A DNA stretch of 64,000 nucleotides, taken from Firmicutes bacterium UBA6806 (GTDB lineage Bacteria; Bacillota; Clostridia; Peptostreptococcales; Acidaminobacteraceae). Below, one piece after another: positions 42,201-50,709 of this stretch (position 1 is the first letter of the stretch; every line of letters begins with the position of its first letter). Under the pieces are notes generated by a model. The model was not told where the DNA came from. It searched no databases and was given only the letters and a program-made list of their open reading frames with translations. The stretch covers positions 78,441 to 142,440 of the forward strand of contig DKFC01000003.1 of assembly GCA_002452745.1 (NCBI GenBank), written 5' to 3'. The position numbers and the translations under genes were made by a program.

Positions 42201-43259
42201 TTAAACCATAGACTTGTGAATATACGCTGATGTACAAGCTTTTAACATAGCACCATAATCGAGCTTAAACTTAAGGATATCCCCAACTTTATACTCATTT
42301 TCGGTGGCGGTAAAATCCATAATCATATGATCGCTTGAAGCACCTATAATTTCGATTCGACTGTCAAGCGGCGTCAAACCGTCTGGGTTGATATCTTGTC
42401 TCCCGACTGCGGCAATTGCTCTGAGCATTTTGCCTTTATCTTCAAATGTTGGTTTATTGCCAAAGGCATCCATGCCAATTGTTCCAGTTGGAACGGAATC
42501 CTTCACTTTCAGTTCAATAATTTCCGCCTCTAAAATGAATGCATCTTCATGTGCGCCACTTATAATCTCACCATAAGCAGTTTCACGACCTAGTACAATG
42601 GCCTCTCCAATTCTAAGGTTGTTTATTTTAGCGGGCATTTGTCCGTTTTCAAGCAAGAACAAACTGCTGGAATTTCCCCCTGAAATCACTTTTAGTTTAA
42701 TTCCAAAAGCTGCTTCAATATGGTTTCCAATTGAGACAAGCTCTCCTAAATTATCAGTTCCAGGAATTACCCCGCCATAGCACGTTAAATTGACGCCAAT
42801 GCCTTCGAGCTGTATGTTTTCAAGTTTTAAGATTTCTGAAATCGTTTCGTCAACTTGTTCTTTTAAAATGCCTTCTCGTAAATCGCCAAGGTCAATCATG
42901 AGGATAATTCGGTGCTTCTTGTTCAGCTTCTCAGCTGCCAAATTAAGAGCTCTCATAGTCTCTAACTCTGAATTTAAGCTGATATCACATAGGCTTACGA
43001 CTTTCGACGCCTCTGACTGCATTGGAAGCCTGAGCAAAATCTTATCACAGGGAACATCCTTTAAGGTTTCAAAATTTTCAAGCCTTGAATCCGCAAGTCC
43101 CACAGCGCCTCCTTCCAAGGAAGCCTTTGCCACTTCTGGCATACCGCAGTAAACCTTTGTAACAGCATATATTTCAATGCCCTTTTGAGCGGCTTGCTCA
43201 CTGATTAAAGCTGTATTCTCTTTGATTTTTGAACAGTTTATTTTCAATCTAGGATACAT
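42201..43259 (-). CDS. orr: Ornithine racemase
   Basis: 352 residues, alanine-racemase-like PLP enzyme. PLP Lys in the segment YAVTKVYCG; ADSRLENFETL, LMIDLGDLREGIL and VISGGNSSSLFLL are family segments. Converts L-ornithine to D-ornithine, the substrate of the aminomutase. Assignment as ornithine rather than alanine racemase rests on the operon. Last gene of the operon. 12 bp after the GlmL-like gene. Confidence 0.93.
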   Translation of the reverse strand: MYPRLKINCSKIKENTALISEQAAQKGIEIYAVTKVYCGMPEVAKASLEGGAVGLADSRLENFETLKDVPCDKILLRLPMQSEASKVVSLCDISLNSELETMRALNLAAEKLNKKHRIILMIDLGDLREGILKEQVDETISEILKLENIQLEGIGVNLTCYGGVIPGTDNLGELVSIGNHIEAAFGIKLKVISGGNSSSLFLLENGQMPAKINNLRIGEAIVLGRETAYGEIISGAHEDAFILEAEIIELKVKDSVPTGTIGMDAFGNKPTFEDKGKMLRAIAAVGRQDINPDGLTPLDSRIEIIGASSDHMIMDFTATENEYKVGDILKFKLDYGAMLKACTSAYIHKSMV

Positions 43260-43271
43260 GATTTCCCCCTA

Positions 43272-44645
43272 TTACCCAATTTTTAAAGATTTTTTCATAA
43301 GCAAAAGTGCCGATTCACGGTGCTCTTTTGACAAGACCCCCAGAGAGGCCATAATGTAATCATTATCAATGAGTATTTCCGCCTCTTTATTGGGAAGCAA
43401 CTTATCTCCAAGATAATTTTTTGTAATCTCCCCGAGGAGTTCAACTCGATTTGGAAGTCTCGTACAAGCGCCTCCAGTTCCAACGATGTATTTGACGCTG
43501 GTCAAATCCTTTCCCTCTGCGTAGGTCTTTTTGCCGCCCCCGCCATATAGAGTTCTAAATCCACCTGCATGCCTATTGGCTGAAACCGTAATCGCCTCTT
43601 TGGCAAGGCGTTCAACAAATGCAAATTGCTCTGGCGTACTCGGTATTGGAACGTGATTTTCGATGAGCGCTTCCAGTTTTTCAGGTGTCGTTTCAAGATC
43701 TCCTGCCAGTGTTTCTCTGCCAATCATCTCCACGATATTTCTCATGTTGACATAAACACCCAAGTCGCCTTCAACTGTCCTCTTCGCAACTGGCTCAGGA
43801 CTGATTAAGATGCGAGATACTTCTTCACTGCCATCTGTCACTGAATGAATATCAGTGGTTGCCCCGCCAACATCTACGGTTATCAAGTCGCCAATTTCCT
43901 CTCTCAAGAGCTTAGAGGCCTCCATAACAGCTCCTGGTGTTGGAATGATAGAACCTGAGACCATCTCCCTTATCCTCTCCATGCCCGGCGCGTGGATGAT
44001 ATGCTCTTCGAAAATATCCTGTAAAACACTTCTAGTTGGTTCTACATTTAATAAATCTATTTTAGGATAAACATTTTCTACTATATAGAGCTTTTCCAGT
44101 TTCCCAGCTTCTTCAAAAATCAGCTTGATTTCTTCATGATTTTGGACATTGCCCGCATAGAGCACTGGCGCTTCCACATCAAGTTTTGCAATTAGCTCTG
44201 CATTGTAAAGGGCTGTGTCTCGTTCACCATAGTCCACACCGCCTGCTATCAAAATAATATTGGGCTTTATGTCTTTGATTCTTTGTACGTCAGTCCTTCT
44301 GAGTTTCCCCGCTGTCACCATGTGAATATTAGCCCCTGCGCCAAGAGCTGCCTCTTTTGCCGCTTTTGCCGTCATGTCATAGACGAGTCCATGAACTGTC
44401 ATCTTAAGACCTCCAGCAGCACTGCTGGTTGCAAGCAGTTTATCATAAGTAACCGCATCAGCGCCAAGACGCTGACTTAAATCTGCCACAGCTTGATGAA
44501 GTCCTTTAGTCACGTCTCCTTCCGCAACAGATGTCGGTGCTTGACCTTGCCCAATGAAACTTGGATTCTCTGTATCAATACCATTGAATGCGTTTATGAC
44601 AGTTGTTGTACTGCCGATTTCTGCTACTAGTAAATCAATTTTCAT
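43272..44645 (-). CDS. GlmL/MutL-like ASKHA protein of the ornithine aminomutase operon
   Basis: 457 residues from ATG 44645 (MKIDLLVAEIGSTTTVIN), preceded by GGTGG; 16 open upstream codons include no good RBS. Actin-like ATPase fold with DVGGATTDIHSV as phosphate motif and NIILIAGGVDYGERD, GTGGACTRLPNRVELL. Homologue of glutamate mutase protein L; such proteins are thought to reactivate coenzyme B12-dependent mutases by replacing damaged cobalamin. Its place between oraE and orr points to ornithine aminomutase as client. Function by inference only. Confidence 0.88.
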   Translation of the reverse strand: MKIDLLVAEIGSTTTVINAFNGIDTENPSFIGQGQAPTSVAEGDVTKGLHQAVADLSQRLGADAVTYDKLLATSSAAGGLKMTVHGLVYDMTAKAAKEAALGAGANIHMVTAGKLRRTDVQRIKDIKPNIILIAGGVDYGERDTALYNAELIAKLDVEAPVLYAGNVQNHEEIKLIFEEAGKLEKLYIVENVYPKIDLLNVEPTRSVLQDIFEEHIIHAPGMERIREMVSGSIIPTPGAVMEASKLLREEIGDLITVDVGGATTDIHSVTDGSEEVSRILISPEPVAKRTVEGDLGVYVNMRNIVEMIGRETLAGDLETTPEKLEALIENHVPIPSTPEQFAFVERLAKEAITVSANRHAGGFRTLYGGGGKKTYAEGKDLTSVKYIVGTGGACTRLPNRVELLGEITKNYLGDKLLPNKEAEILIDNDYIMASLGVLSKEHRESALLLMKKSLKIG

Positions 44646-44726
44646 TTGTTCACCACCTAACCTATGCCTTATGCCCCTATCTACTTCTGTCAATTCCCTC
44701 CACCGCTTGCCGCAGTGGTGTTAAAA

Positions 44727-44755
44727 AGAAGAGCGGTCATTTAAACCGCCCTTCT
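44727..44755 (-). terminator. Internal hairpin terminator between oraE and the GlmL-like gene
   Basis: AGAAGGGCGGT/ACCGCTCTTCT-type stem (44727-44755) with CTTTTTAA after it on the minus strand, within the ornithine operon, 12 bp past the oraE stop codon. Probably attenuates rather than ends transcription, lowering the downstream genes relative to the catalytic subunits. Confidence 0.65.
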
Positions 44756-44766
44756 ATAAGTTGCGA

Positions 44767-46989
44767 TTATTCGCCTCTTATTTCTCTTCTCTTTTTCACG
44801 AGGAATGTTGCCACATTAACACCTCTGTCATATCTGCCAAAGCCTTCGTCCATTCCATTTTGTCTTGCAATTTCAGGTGTTACCTGCGTTCCACCAGCAC
44901 AGAGGATAAATTTGTCTCTAACCCCTTTTTCAACTGCATACTCATGAATTCTCTTCATATTTTTGTAGTGAATATCGTCATGTGAAATAATGGTAGATGC
45001 CAAGATGACATCTGCGTTGATTTCGATTGCCGCATCGACCAATTTTTCCACTGGAACACTGGTTCCAAGATATTCAACTTCACAGCCATATTTTTCAATA
45101 CCACCGTGTTTTATGTCGATAACTTCTCTGAGGCCAACTGAATGTTCATCCTGTCCAACAGTTCCCGCAACAATTTTAACTGGATTCTTGTCGAATTCCT
45201 CTCTGATTTCATCATCACTCATTATTTCTGGTTCAGGTGGAATCACGATGGTTCTCATATCCAAGTCCACATCTAAAACGCCTTTTACTTGAATTCTAGT
45301 TGCTTCCGATGGATGAAGCGGTTCAACATGGATTACTTCAATGTCTTTAAGATTCATCTTCTTGCCAAATTCAAGTGCAGCGTATTGAGCTGGTCTCTGT
45401 GCCAGAGGAATGACGAGGTCAACTGTGACCACACCGTCACCAAGCCATTGTACTTCTGGTTTGACAAATGGTGACTCTCCATGATCTCCTCTGTATTTTT
45501 CAGTCTCTTCCATGCGTTTGTTGACATTGTCTGTGTCGTCAAGTTCATCAATAAAGACTATTTTTTCAGGTTTTTCAAAAGTACAGCCGCCGATTAATGA
45601 CGCTGGATCTTTTTCTGCTGCCGCATCGTATTGAGCGACGTTGTTGTTGCCATAGTGAGCTGTAACAGGTGCAAAGTAATCCGCTTCTCTTTCATAGACA
45701 GTTCCTGCTCCAACGCCGCCTTCTATCTTTCTGCCGATACCATCGCCATTTCTTTCAGGGTATATTCCCGAGTCAACGAAGAATCCCTTCTCAACTGCAT
45801 TGAAATAACCGCCTACTTCGATGATTTCTTCGAGGTACATAACAGCTCTCTCTTGAAGTTCTCTAACTTTATCTCTCAGATATCCCTCTGATTTAAGCTC
45901 AACCATTTCCATGAGGCCATCGAGTCCAGAAAGTGTTTGCTTTGCAGTCTCACAGGCTTCGATGTTATACATATGCCAAGGTACGTTTCTACCTTCATCT
46001 GGTGTGATTGTCGATTGGATGTCTGCTGAAGTCATCCTAGAAATCATCATGTTCATAACATGTGTTACAGTTGCTTCTCTAGATGATGAAGTGATATATT
46101 TTGTATTCATCTGAGCTCTCATTTTGTACTCAGTGAAGAATTCTCTGAGCGCCACTGCATATGGGAGATCAAGTTTTAAACAAGGTGCTGGTGATGCTGT
46201 AGGTGGCACTGTTGAAAGTGAGATGTTCTCTTTTGGCATACCAACCTTATGAGAATATAAGGCATTGATGCCGTGCTGAACCATCAGCTCAGGCATGACT
46301 TTCCATGCATCTCTAGCTGTTGCATTTGCATTATGAGCCCCATCAATTTGAACCATGTCTGCCCATGACATAACTTTTTTGGATTCCGCGGCATCAACAA
46401 AGGATCTAACCATATTGATGTTTCTGTAAAGCACGTTGTATTGAGGGTCTTGGTGAGCACCATTTACGCCTTCCTCAGCGAGCATAACTGCCACATCTGG
46501 ACCAGCAACACCTGAAACATATGAATGGTAATTGATTGGTCTGCCCACTTCATCTTCGATGAGATCAAGTGCTTTTCTATGTGCTCTAACTTGTTTTCTT
46601 GAAATTGGAATACCGCCAATTCCCTGTGGCGTTCCTTCAATCAAACCGTCAAAGTGAGATTGTCCAGCTGTTCTGATAACCATGATATGGTCAGCACCAT
46701 GCCAAGCAGCCATTCTCATGCGTCTGATATCATCTTCAAAGCGACCTGAAGCAATTTCAGTTGTAATAGTGTTGTTTGGTTGAGGGTCTATATTTCCAAA
46801 ATATTGTGCAGCAGGTTGTGCGATATAATTTTTAAGCGGTGTAGACATTTCAGTAAATTCAAAAGGTCCATAGACTTGTTTATCACTCTTTTCTCTCCAA
46901 GTCCATCCCCTTCTCTTTGGTCTATAATGTTCAAGGTCATTTAGGAGTTCTTTTACATCTATCTTTTTATTGATATCAAGTGCCTTCAT
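44767..46989 (-). CDS. oraE: D-ornithine 4,5-aminomutase, large subunit OraE
   Basis: 740 residues. PLP/adenosylcobalamin TIM barrel in residues 1-540 and B12-binding Rossmann domain in the last 130. Base-off cobalamin motif DEHSVG with His616 and Lys627 in DIKHGG; these match His618 and Lys629 of the characterised Clostridium sticklandii enzyme with an offset of two. Isomerises D-ornithine to 2,4-diaminopentanoate. ATG overlaps the oraS stop by 1 bp (TAATG); RBS GGAGGGG. Confidence 0.97.
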   Translation of the reverse strand: MKALDINKKIDVKELLNDLEHYRPKRRGWTWREKSDKQVYGPFEFTEMSTPLKNYIAQPAAQYFGNIDPQPNNTITTEIASGRFEDDIRRMRMAAWHGADHIMVIRTAGQSHFDGLIEGTPQGIGGIPISRKQVRAHRKALDLIEDEVGRPINYHSYVSGVAGPDVAVMLAEEGVNGAHQDPQYNVLYRNINMVRSFVDAAESKKVMSWADMVQIDGAHNANATARDAWKVMPELMVQHGINALYSHKVGMPKENISLSTVPPTASPAPCLKLDLPYAVALREFFTEYKMRAQMNTKYITSSSREATVTHVMNMMISRMTSADIQSTITPDEGRNVPWHMYNIEACETAKQTLSGLDGLMEMVELKSEGYLRDKVRELQERAVMYLEEIIEVGGYFNAVEKGFFVDSGIYPERNGDGIGRKIEGGVGAGTVYEREADYFAPVTAHYGNNNVAQYDAAAEKDPASLIGGCTFEKPEKIVFIDELDDTDNVNKRMEETEKYRGDHGESPFVKPEVQWLGDGVVTVDLVIPLAQRPAQYAALEFGKKMNLKDIEVIHVEPLHPSEATRIQVKGVLDVDLDMRTIVIPPEPEIMSDDEIREEFDKNPVKIVAGTVGQDEHSVGLREVIDIKHGGIEKYGCEVEYLGTSVPVEKLVDAAIEINADVILASTIISHDDIHYKNMKRIHEYAVEKGVRDKFILCAGGTQVTPEIARQNGMDEGFGRYDRGVNVATFLVKKRREIRGE

Positions 46990-47366
46990 TATTTCGCCCC
47001 TCCTTTGAACATTGCCACAGCATCATCCCAGTGTTTGCCTTCGATTAATTCAAGACCAGCTGTTCTGATGTCAATATTTTTAGCATTTGCAATTTTATAG
47101 ATCACATGACCAACCCCATGACCCATGAGTCCTCTATCAATCGCACCATCTACCAGTGGTTGAGCTTCTAGGCTGGAAAAACCCATTCGAAGTAGAACCG
47201 ATCTTTCAACCGCTGGTGAAGTGTGTGTCTTTGCAAGGTCGAGTAATGGATCGACGATTTCTTCAATTAACCCCCAGAAGCGCTCTTTAAGCTGTTCATC
47301 TGTCAAATCAGCCAAGTGCTGTCTTCTCGCTTGAAAGTCGTCTTCTCTTTTGATAAAACCTTTCAT
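46989..47366 (-). CDS. oraS: D-ornithine 4,5-aminomutase, small subunit OraS
   Basis: 125 residues. Accessory S component of the OraSE heterotetramer; distinctive RRQHLADLTDEQLKERFWGLIEEIVDPLLDLAKTHTSP-type helical region and GHGVGHVIYKIA. It belongs with oraE by immediate coupling. RBS AAGGAGG upstream of ATG. Confidence 0.95.
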   Translation of the reverse strand: MKGFIKREDDFQARRQHLADLTDEQLKERFWGLIEEIVDPLLDLAKTHTSPAVERSVLLRMGFSSLEAQPLVDGAIDRGLMGHGVGHVIYKIANAKNIDIRTAGLELIEGKHWDDAVAMFKGGAK

Positions 47367-47432
47367 TGCATGATCCTCCTTATATTTATCTCCGCATTAG
47401 ATTTTGAATATTAACCCCTGTAGAGCCAGTTA

Positions 47433-48848
47433 TCAGTATTTGATTCCCAATTCTGAAAGGGTTTCAGTGACAAAAGCTCTATCTGTATTTGTCTCATCAA
47501 TTAAAAACTGTATATCTTCTTCTGATACAGAATCCACTTGATTGTTGTGTACTGCATTTTTGACAACCGATTTTTTTATTTTAACGATATCTAAATCAAT
47601 TGCCTGAATCAAATTTGGATGTTCTGGCAAAATAATATTTACACCCGGTGTTTGATCTTTAGGATTCCCAAATTTAATCTCAATGCCATTTTCTCTTGCA
47701 AACGACAATTGAGGCTGAATGTGTTTTCCCGCACCTGTGTATTCTGTTTCCTGCACAATGATAATTTGGTCTTCACCCAGTTCCCTTGCAATGCTAAAAG
47801 CTGCCGCAAGTGAAGTGTTGCCAGCTGGTCCTCTTTCGAGTCCCTCTATTTGAGCCAGTGCCTCAGTCATGTAGAAGACTTCTCCTTGTGTCACAGTGAC
47901 ATATCTGTCTAAGTAACGCATAGGTCTTGCTGCTGATCTTGGCACATCAGATCGGTCAGGATAAGTTGCAAATGGCAATCCAAATCCAGTGTGTCCAGTT
48001 GTGAAGGACTTTTTATTAAACTGACCATCACTGGCCATGTGAAGTCCAGATAAGTCAACAGAAGCACCTACGACAAGCGTATCTGTAGCACCTGCTTTTT
48101 TAAGGCCTCTTGCCGTTCCTGTGAGGTTTCCGCCACCTGCGTTGGTGCAAACCACCACATCTGGGTCTTTTCCAACGCGTTCTCTCATCTGTAAAGCCAA
48201 TTCATAACCCAGTGTTTCCACACCTGCAATTCCAAATGGCGTATAGAGAGATGCATTGAAATAGCCAGTTTCCTCTAAAAGGATCAAGAACTGATAGAAA
48301 AGTTCAGGCCCAACTGTCAATTGAACAACTTCAGCGCCATAGGCCTCACATTTACGGGCTTTTTCAACAATTTCAGGTTGTCCCTTCCCCTTTGAGTCAA
48401 ATGTCTCTTGAACGATAATACATTTAAGTCCTTGCATTGCCGCTTGGGATGCCACTGCCGCACCATAGTTTCCGCTAGTTGCAGCGATGACACCTTTATA
48501 ACCCAGTTTCTTCGCGTGATAAACTGCATTTGCCGCCCTTCTCGCTTTAAAACTGCCCGATGGATTTCCACCTTCATCCTTTATAAAAATTCTAGCACCC
48601 TTTCCCTTTTCAGAACATTTTCTCGCAAGGGCTGTGAGATTTTTAAGTTCAAATATAGGCGTGTTGCCAACACCTGTTTCGCCTTGAATCTTTTGCATTT
48701 CTTCAAGTGTGTAGCCAGTTTCACGCATCATTTTTTCATAGTCAAAGCCAATCCCTTGATTTTCAAAAGTCGCATAGTCTATGCCAATTGCCTTTTTCAT
48801 AATTTCATTTCGTCGGCTCATAACCGCTTGGTAGCTATTATCTCTCAT
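47433..48848 (-). CDS. ortB: 2-amino-4-oxopentanoate thiolase, beta subunit OrtB
   Basis: 471 residues from ATG 48848 (MRDNSYQAVMSRRNEIM), preceded by GGAGGTG inside the end of ortA. PLP fold type II (threonine-synthase-like): GGNPSGSFKARRAANAVYH carries the Schiff-base Lys; ATSGNYGAAVASQAAMQG, CTNAGGGNLTGTARGL. With OrtA it cleaves 2-amino-4-oxopentanoate with CoA to acetyl-CoA and alanine. Confidence 0.96.
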   Translation of the reverse strand: MRDNSYQAVMSRRNEIMKKAIGIDYATFENQGIGFDYEKMMRETGYTLEEMQKIQGETGVGNTPIFELKNLTALARKCSEKGKGARIFIKDEGGNPSGSFKARRAANAVYHAKKLGYKGVIAATSGNYGAAVASQAAMQGLKCIIVQETFDSKGKGQPEIVEKARKCEAYGAEVVQLTVGPELFYQFLILLEETGYFNASLYTPFGIAGVETLGYELALQMRERVGKDPDVVVCTNAGGGNLTGTARGLKKAGATDTLVVGASVDLSGLHMASDGQFNKKSFTTGHTGFGLPFATYPDRSDVPRSAARPMRYLDRYVTVTQGEVFYMTEALAQIEGLERGPAGNTSLAAAFSIARELGEDQIIIVQETEYTGAGKHIQPQLSFARENGIEIKFGNPKDQTPGVNIILPEHPNLIQAIDLDIVKIKKSVVKNAVHNNQVDSVSEEDIQFLIDETNTDRAFVTETLSELGIKY

Positions 48849-49149
48849 CAGCTTCACCTCCGAAAAGAATTTCTCTCAAGTCCATTCCGATTTTCAAGAG
48901 TTCTGGAACAAAATTGCCAAATGAATGCGAGTAAGTTGGATTGATTTCAACTACTTTACCAGTTTCATAACGACCTGTTATCGTTTTGACAGTTACATCT
49001 TCTCCCAATTTACTCTCAGATTCGGCAACCCCCTTTACCCACATTTCCAGTGGCACTTCCTTTGTGTCATCTGGTACTTGAGGTGCTCTCTGTTCACTTG
49101 TTAAGACCACTCGATGAATTTTTACCCAGTCACCTTTTTTGACATGCAT
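48838..49149 (-). CDS. ortA: 2-amino-4-oxopentanoate thiolase, alpha subunit OrtA
   Basis: 103 residues from ATG 49149 (MHVKKGDWVKIHRVVL); GTG codons upstream are alternatives. Small beta-barrel-like subunit, LEMWVKGVAESESKLGED and GNFVPELLKIG are conserved among OrtA proteins. Stop lies 11 bp inside ortB. Preceded by a strong hairpin at 49190-49246. Confidence 0.95.
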   Translation of the reverse strand: MHVKKGDWVKIHRVVLTSEQRAPQVPDDTKEVPLEMWVKGVAESESKLGEDVTVKTITGRYETGKVVEINPTYSHSFGNFVPELLKIGMDLREILFGGEADER

Positions 49150-49189
49150 CCTCAACACCACCTTTCTTCTATTTAAAATTCAAGATATT

Positions 49190-49246
49190 AAGCGCCCAGC
49201 CAATCCACCTAAAGCCATATATGACTTGATGGCTAACCGGGCGCTT
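49190..49246 (-). terminator. Structured stem-loop between ord and ortA
   Basis: AAGCGCCC/GGGCGCTT outer stem (49190-49197 with 49239-49246), with inner pairing AGCCAT/ATGGCT, 11 bp after the ord stop. TTAATATCTTGAATTTT follows, so it is not a clean T-run; it may partially terminate or stabilise the ord mRNA end. Confidence 0.55.
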
Positions 49247-49256
49247 CTCTATTTAC

Positions 49257-50306
49257 CTACTTTATAAATTGTCTCATGTCTCCCATGATTGCTCTAGGAA
49301 CTGGCAAGTCCAGCATTGTTTTTAAACCTGGATCAGCGTTGATTACTTGAGGAATCATGTTGACGCACATTGCAATTGTTCCAAGTCCGCCTTCTACCTC
49401 TGGTTTGATGTTCATGTTCACTTCTGGTGTTCCCTTAAGTGTGATATAGTCACCAGTAAAAGTGCCTTCCATTTCTGGTTCAATTTGTTGTGGATGGATC
49501 ATGTCGATTTTAACTTCACCGTCTACAAAACCCTGTCCAGTCATGTTGACACCTGCAACATTACCTGCTGCTGCAAAACCATATGGGGATTTTCTATCTA
49601 CAGTTGTTACGATTGGTTTCATTTGTGTTTCATACTTTTCAACCTTCCAGCCAATTGCATCGCCAATCATTCTGATAGATTCAGCAAAGCCAACATGGCC
49701 TGCTAAGCTGCCATCTGCAACGCCGTTGTTGAATTCATCCACAGTGATGCCCACGCCTTGTTCTACCATAACAGCAGGGCCAAATGGCGATAAGCTGTTA
49801 ACCCGTTTAGCTTCTATATGCGTCACATCTGTCATACAACCTGTTAAAACAACCACTAAGAGGTCCATGATAAGACCTGGGTTGATTCCTGTTCCAAGAA
49901 TTGAAACGCCATTTTCTTTTGCTATTTTATCAAGTTCAGCTGCAAGCTCAGGATTTTGTGCTTGTGGATATGACATTTCTTCTGCTGTTGAAATAACATT
50001 TATTTTTTTCTCAAGGACATATTTTAATCTAGGAAATGCTTTTTGAGTGAATGAATCTGTTGCACACAGACAGATATCACAGCATTTTTCAGTTAAGACT
50101 TCTTCTATGTTCGGGTTTACGATAACAGAAGGTCTATTGCCTCTTTCGACACCTAATAAATCATAGATATCTTTGCCAACTCTTGTGTCATGTCTATCAC
50201 ATACGCCAACAATTTCAACGCCTGTCTTTGTTGCAAGCATTCTTGCCATTCCGCTACCCATTGCACCAAAGCCCCAAATTACCACTTTTACGTTTTCAGA
50301 TCTCAT
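49257..50306 (-). CDS. ord: 2,4-diaminopentanoate dehydrogenase
   Basis: 349 residues from ATG 50306 (MRSENVKVVIWGFGAMG), preceded by GGAGGTG. Rossmann NAD(P)-binding GFGAMGSGMARML; ISTAEEMSYPQAQNPEL and ILGTGINPGLIMDLL are typical. It deaminates 2,4-diaminopentanoate to 2-amino-4-oxopentanoate. First gene of the operon, downstream of the -24/-12 promoter. Confidence 0.96.
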   Translation of the reverse strand: MRSENVKVVIWGFGAMGSGMARMLATKTGVEIVGVCDRHDTRVGKDIYDLLGVERGNRPSVIVNPNIEEVLTEKCCDICLCATDSFTQKAFPRLKYVLEKKINVISTAEEMSYPQAQNPELAAELDKIAKENGVSILGTGINPGLIMDLLVVVLTGCMTDVTHIEAKRVNSLSPFGPAVMVEQGVGITVDEFNNGVADGSLAGHVGFAESIRMIGDAIGWKVEKYETQMKPIVTTVDRKSPYGFAAAGNVAGVNMTGQGFVDGEVKIDMIHPQQIEPEMEGTFTGDYITLKGTPEVNMNIKPEVEGGLGTIAMCVNMIPQVINADPGLKTMLDLPVPRAIMGDMRQFIK

Positions 50307-50352
50307 GAAAAACACCTCCAAATGAATTTTAACATTACGTCATAAATACAGT

Positions 50353-50369
50353 CGCAAGTATCGTGCCAA
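50353..50369 (-). promoter_or_regulatory. Sigma-54 (-24/-12) promoter of the ornithine operon
   Basis: Minus strand TTGGCAC (50363-50369), GATAC, TTGC (50354-50357). The invariant GG and GC are separated by exactly 10 nt, matching the -24/-12 consensus. About 48 bp upstream of the ord ATG. Implies dependence on an enhancer-binding activator. Confidence 0.9.
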
Positions 50370-50497
50370 CTGCATAAAACAGTGCTCTAAAATCTCCAAC
50401 ACATTGATTTTACAACATGTTCTATTATTCGTACACCGTATAATCTGACAACTTTTCGTTTTTATCCCGCTCTTTTTAGTGCTTTTTCAAGAAAAAT

Positions 50498-50594
50498 GCA
50501 AAATATTTTGCGTTTGCATCCATTATGTGGATAAACACGTTAGTTTTAGCAAAATATTTTGCACTTTGCGCAAGAGATATGCAAAATATTTTGC
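50498..50594. promoter_or_regulatory. Three 14-bp palindromes, probable enhancer-binding sites
   Basis: Identical GCAAAATATTTTGC occurs at 50498-50511, 50549-50562 and 50581-50594. Start-to-start spacing is 51 and 32 bp, close to 5 and 3 helical turns, so all face one side of the DNA. They lie roughly 130-230 bp upstream of the sigma-54 promoter, as expected for activator sites. Noted nowhere else in the window. The rest of the 400-bp ord/EamA gap shows no gene. Confidence 0.85.
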
Positions 50595-50709
50595 TTTCTT
50601 TTTATTGTTTTCGACGGTCTTTTTACTTTATAAACATTTAAAAATAAGATATACTTCTTAAATAACAGAAAATTAAACTCGTATTTATTTGAACTTTAAA
50701 GGGGGTTCT

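Noticed and set aside
50498..50594. Three identical palindromes as a CRISPR array or mobile-element ends
   Set aside because: Only 14 bp, unequal spacers of 37 and 18 bp, no cas genes or transposase; position before a sigma-54 promoter fits activator sites.
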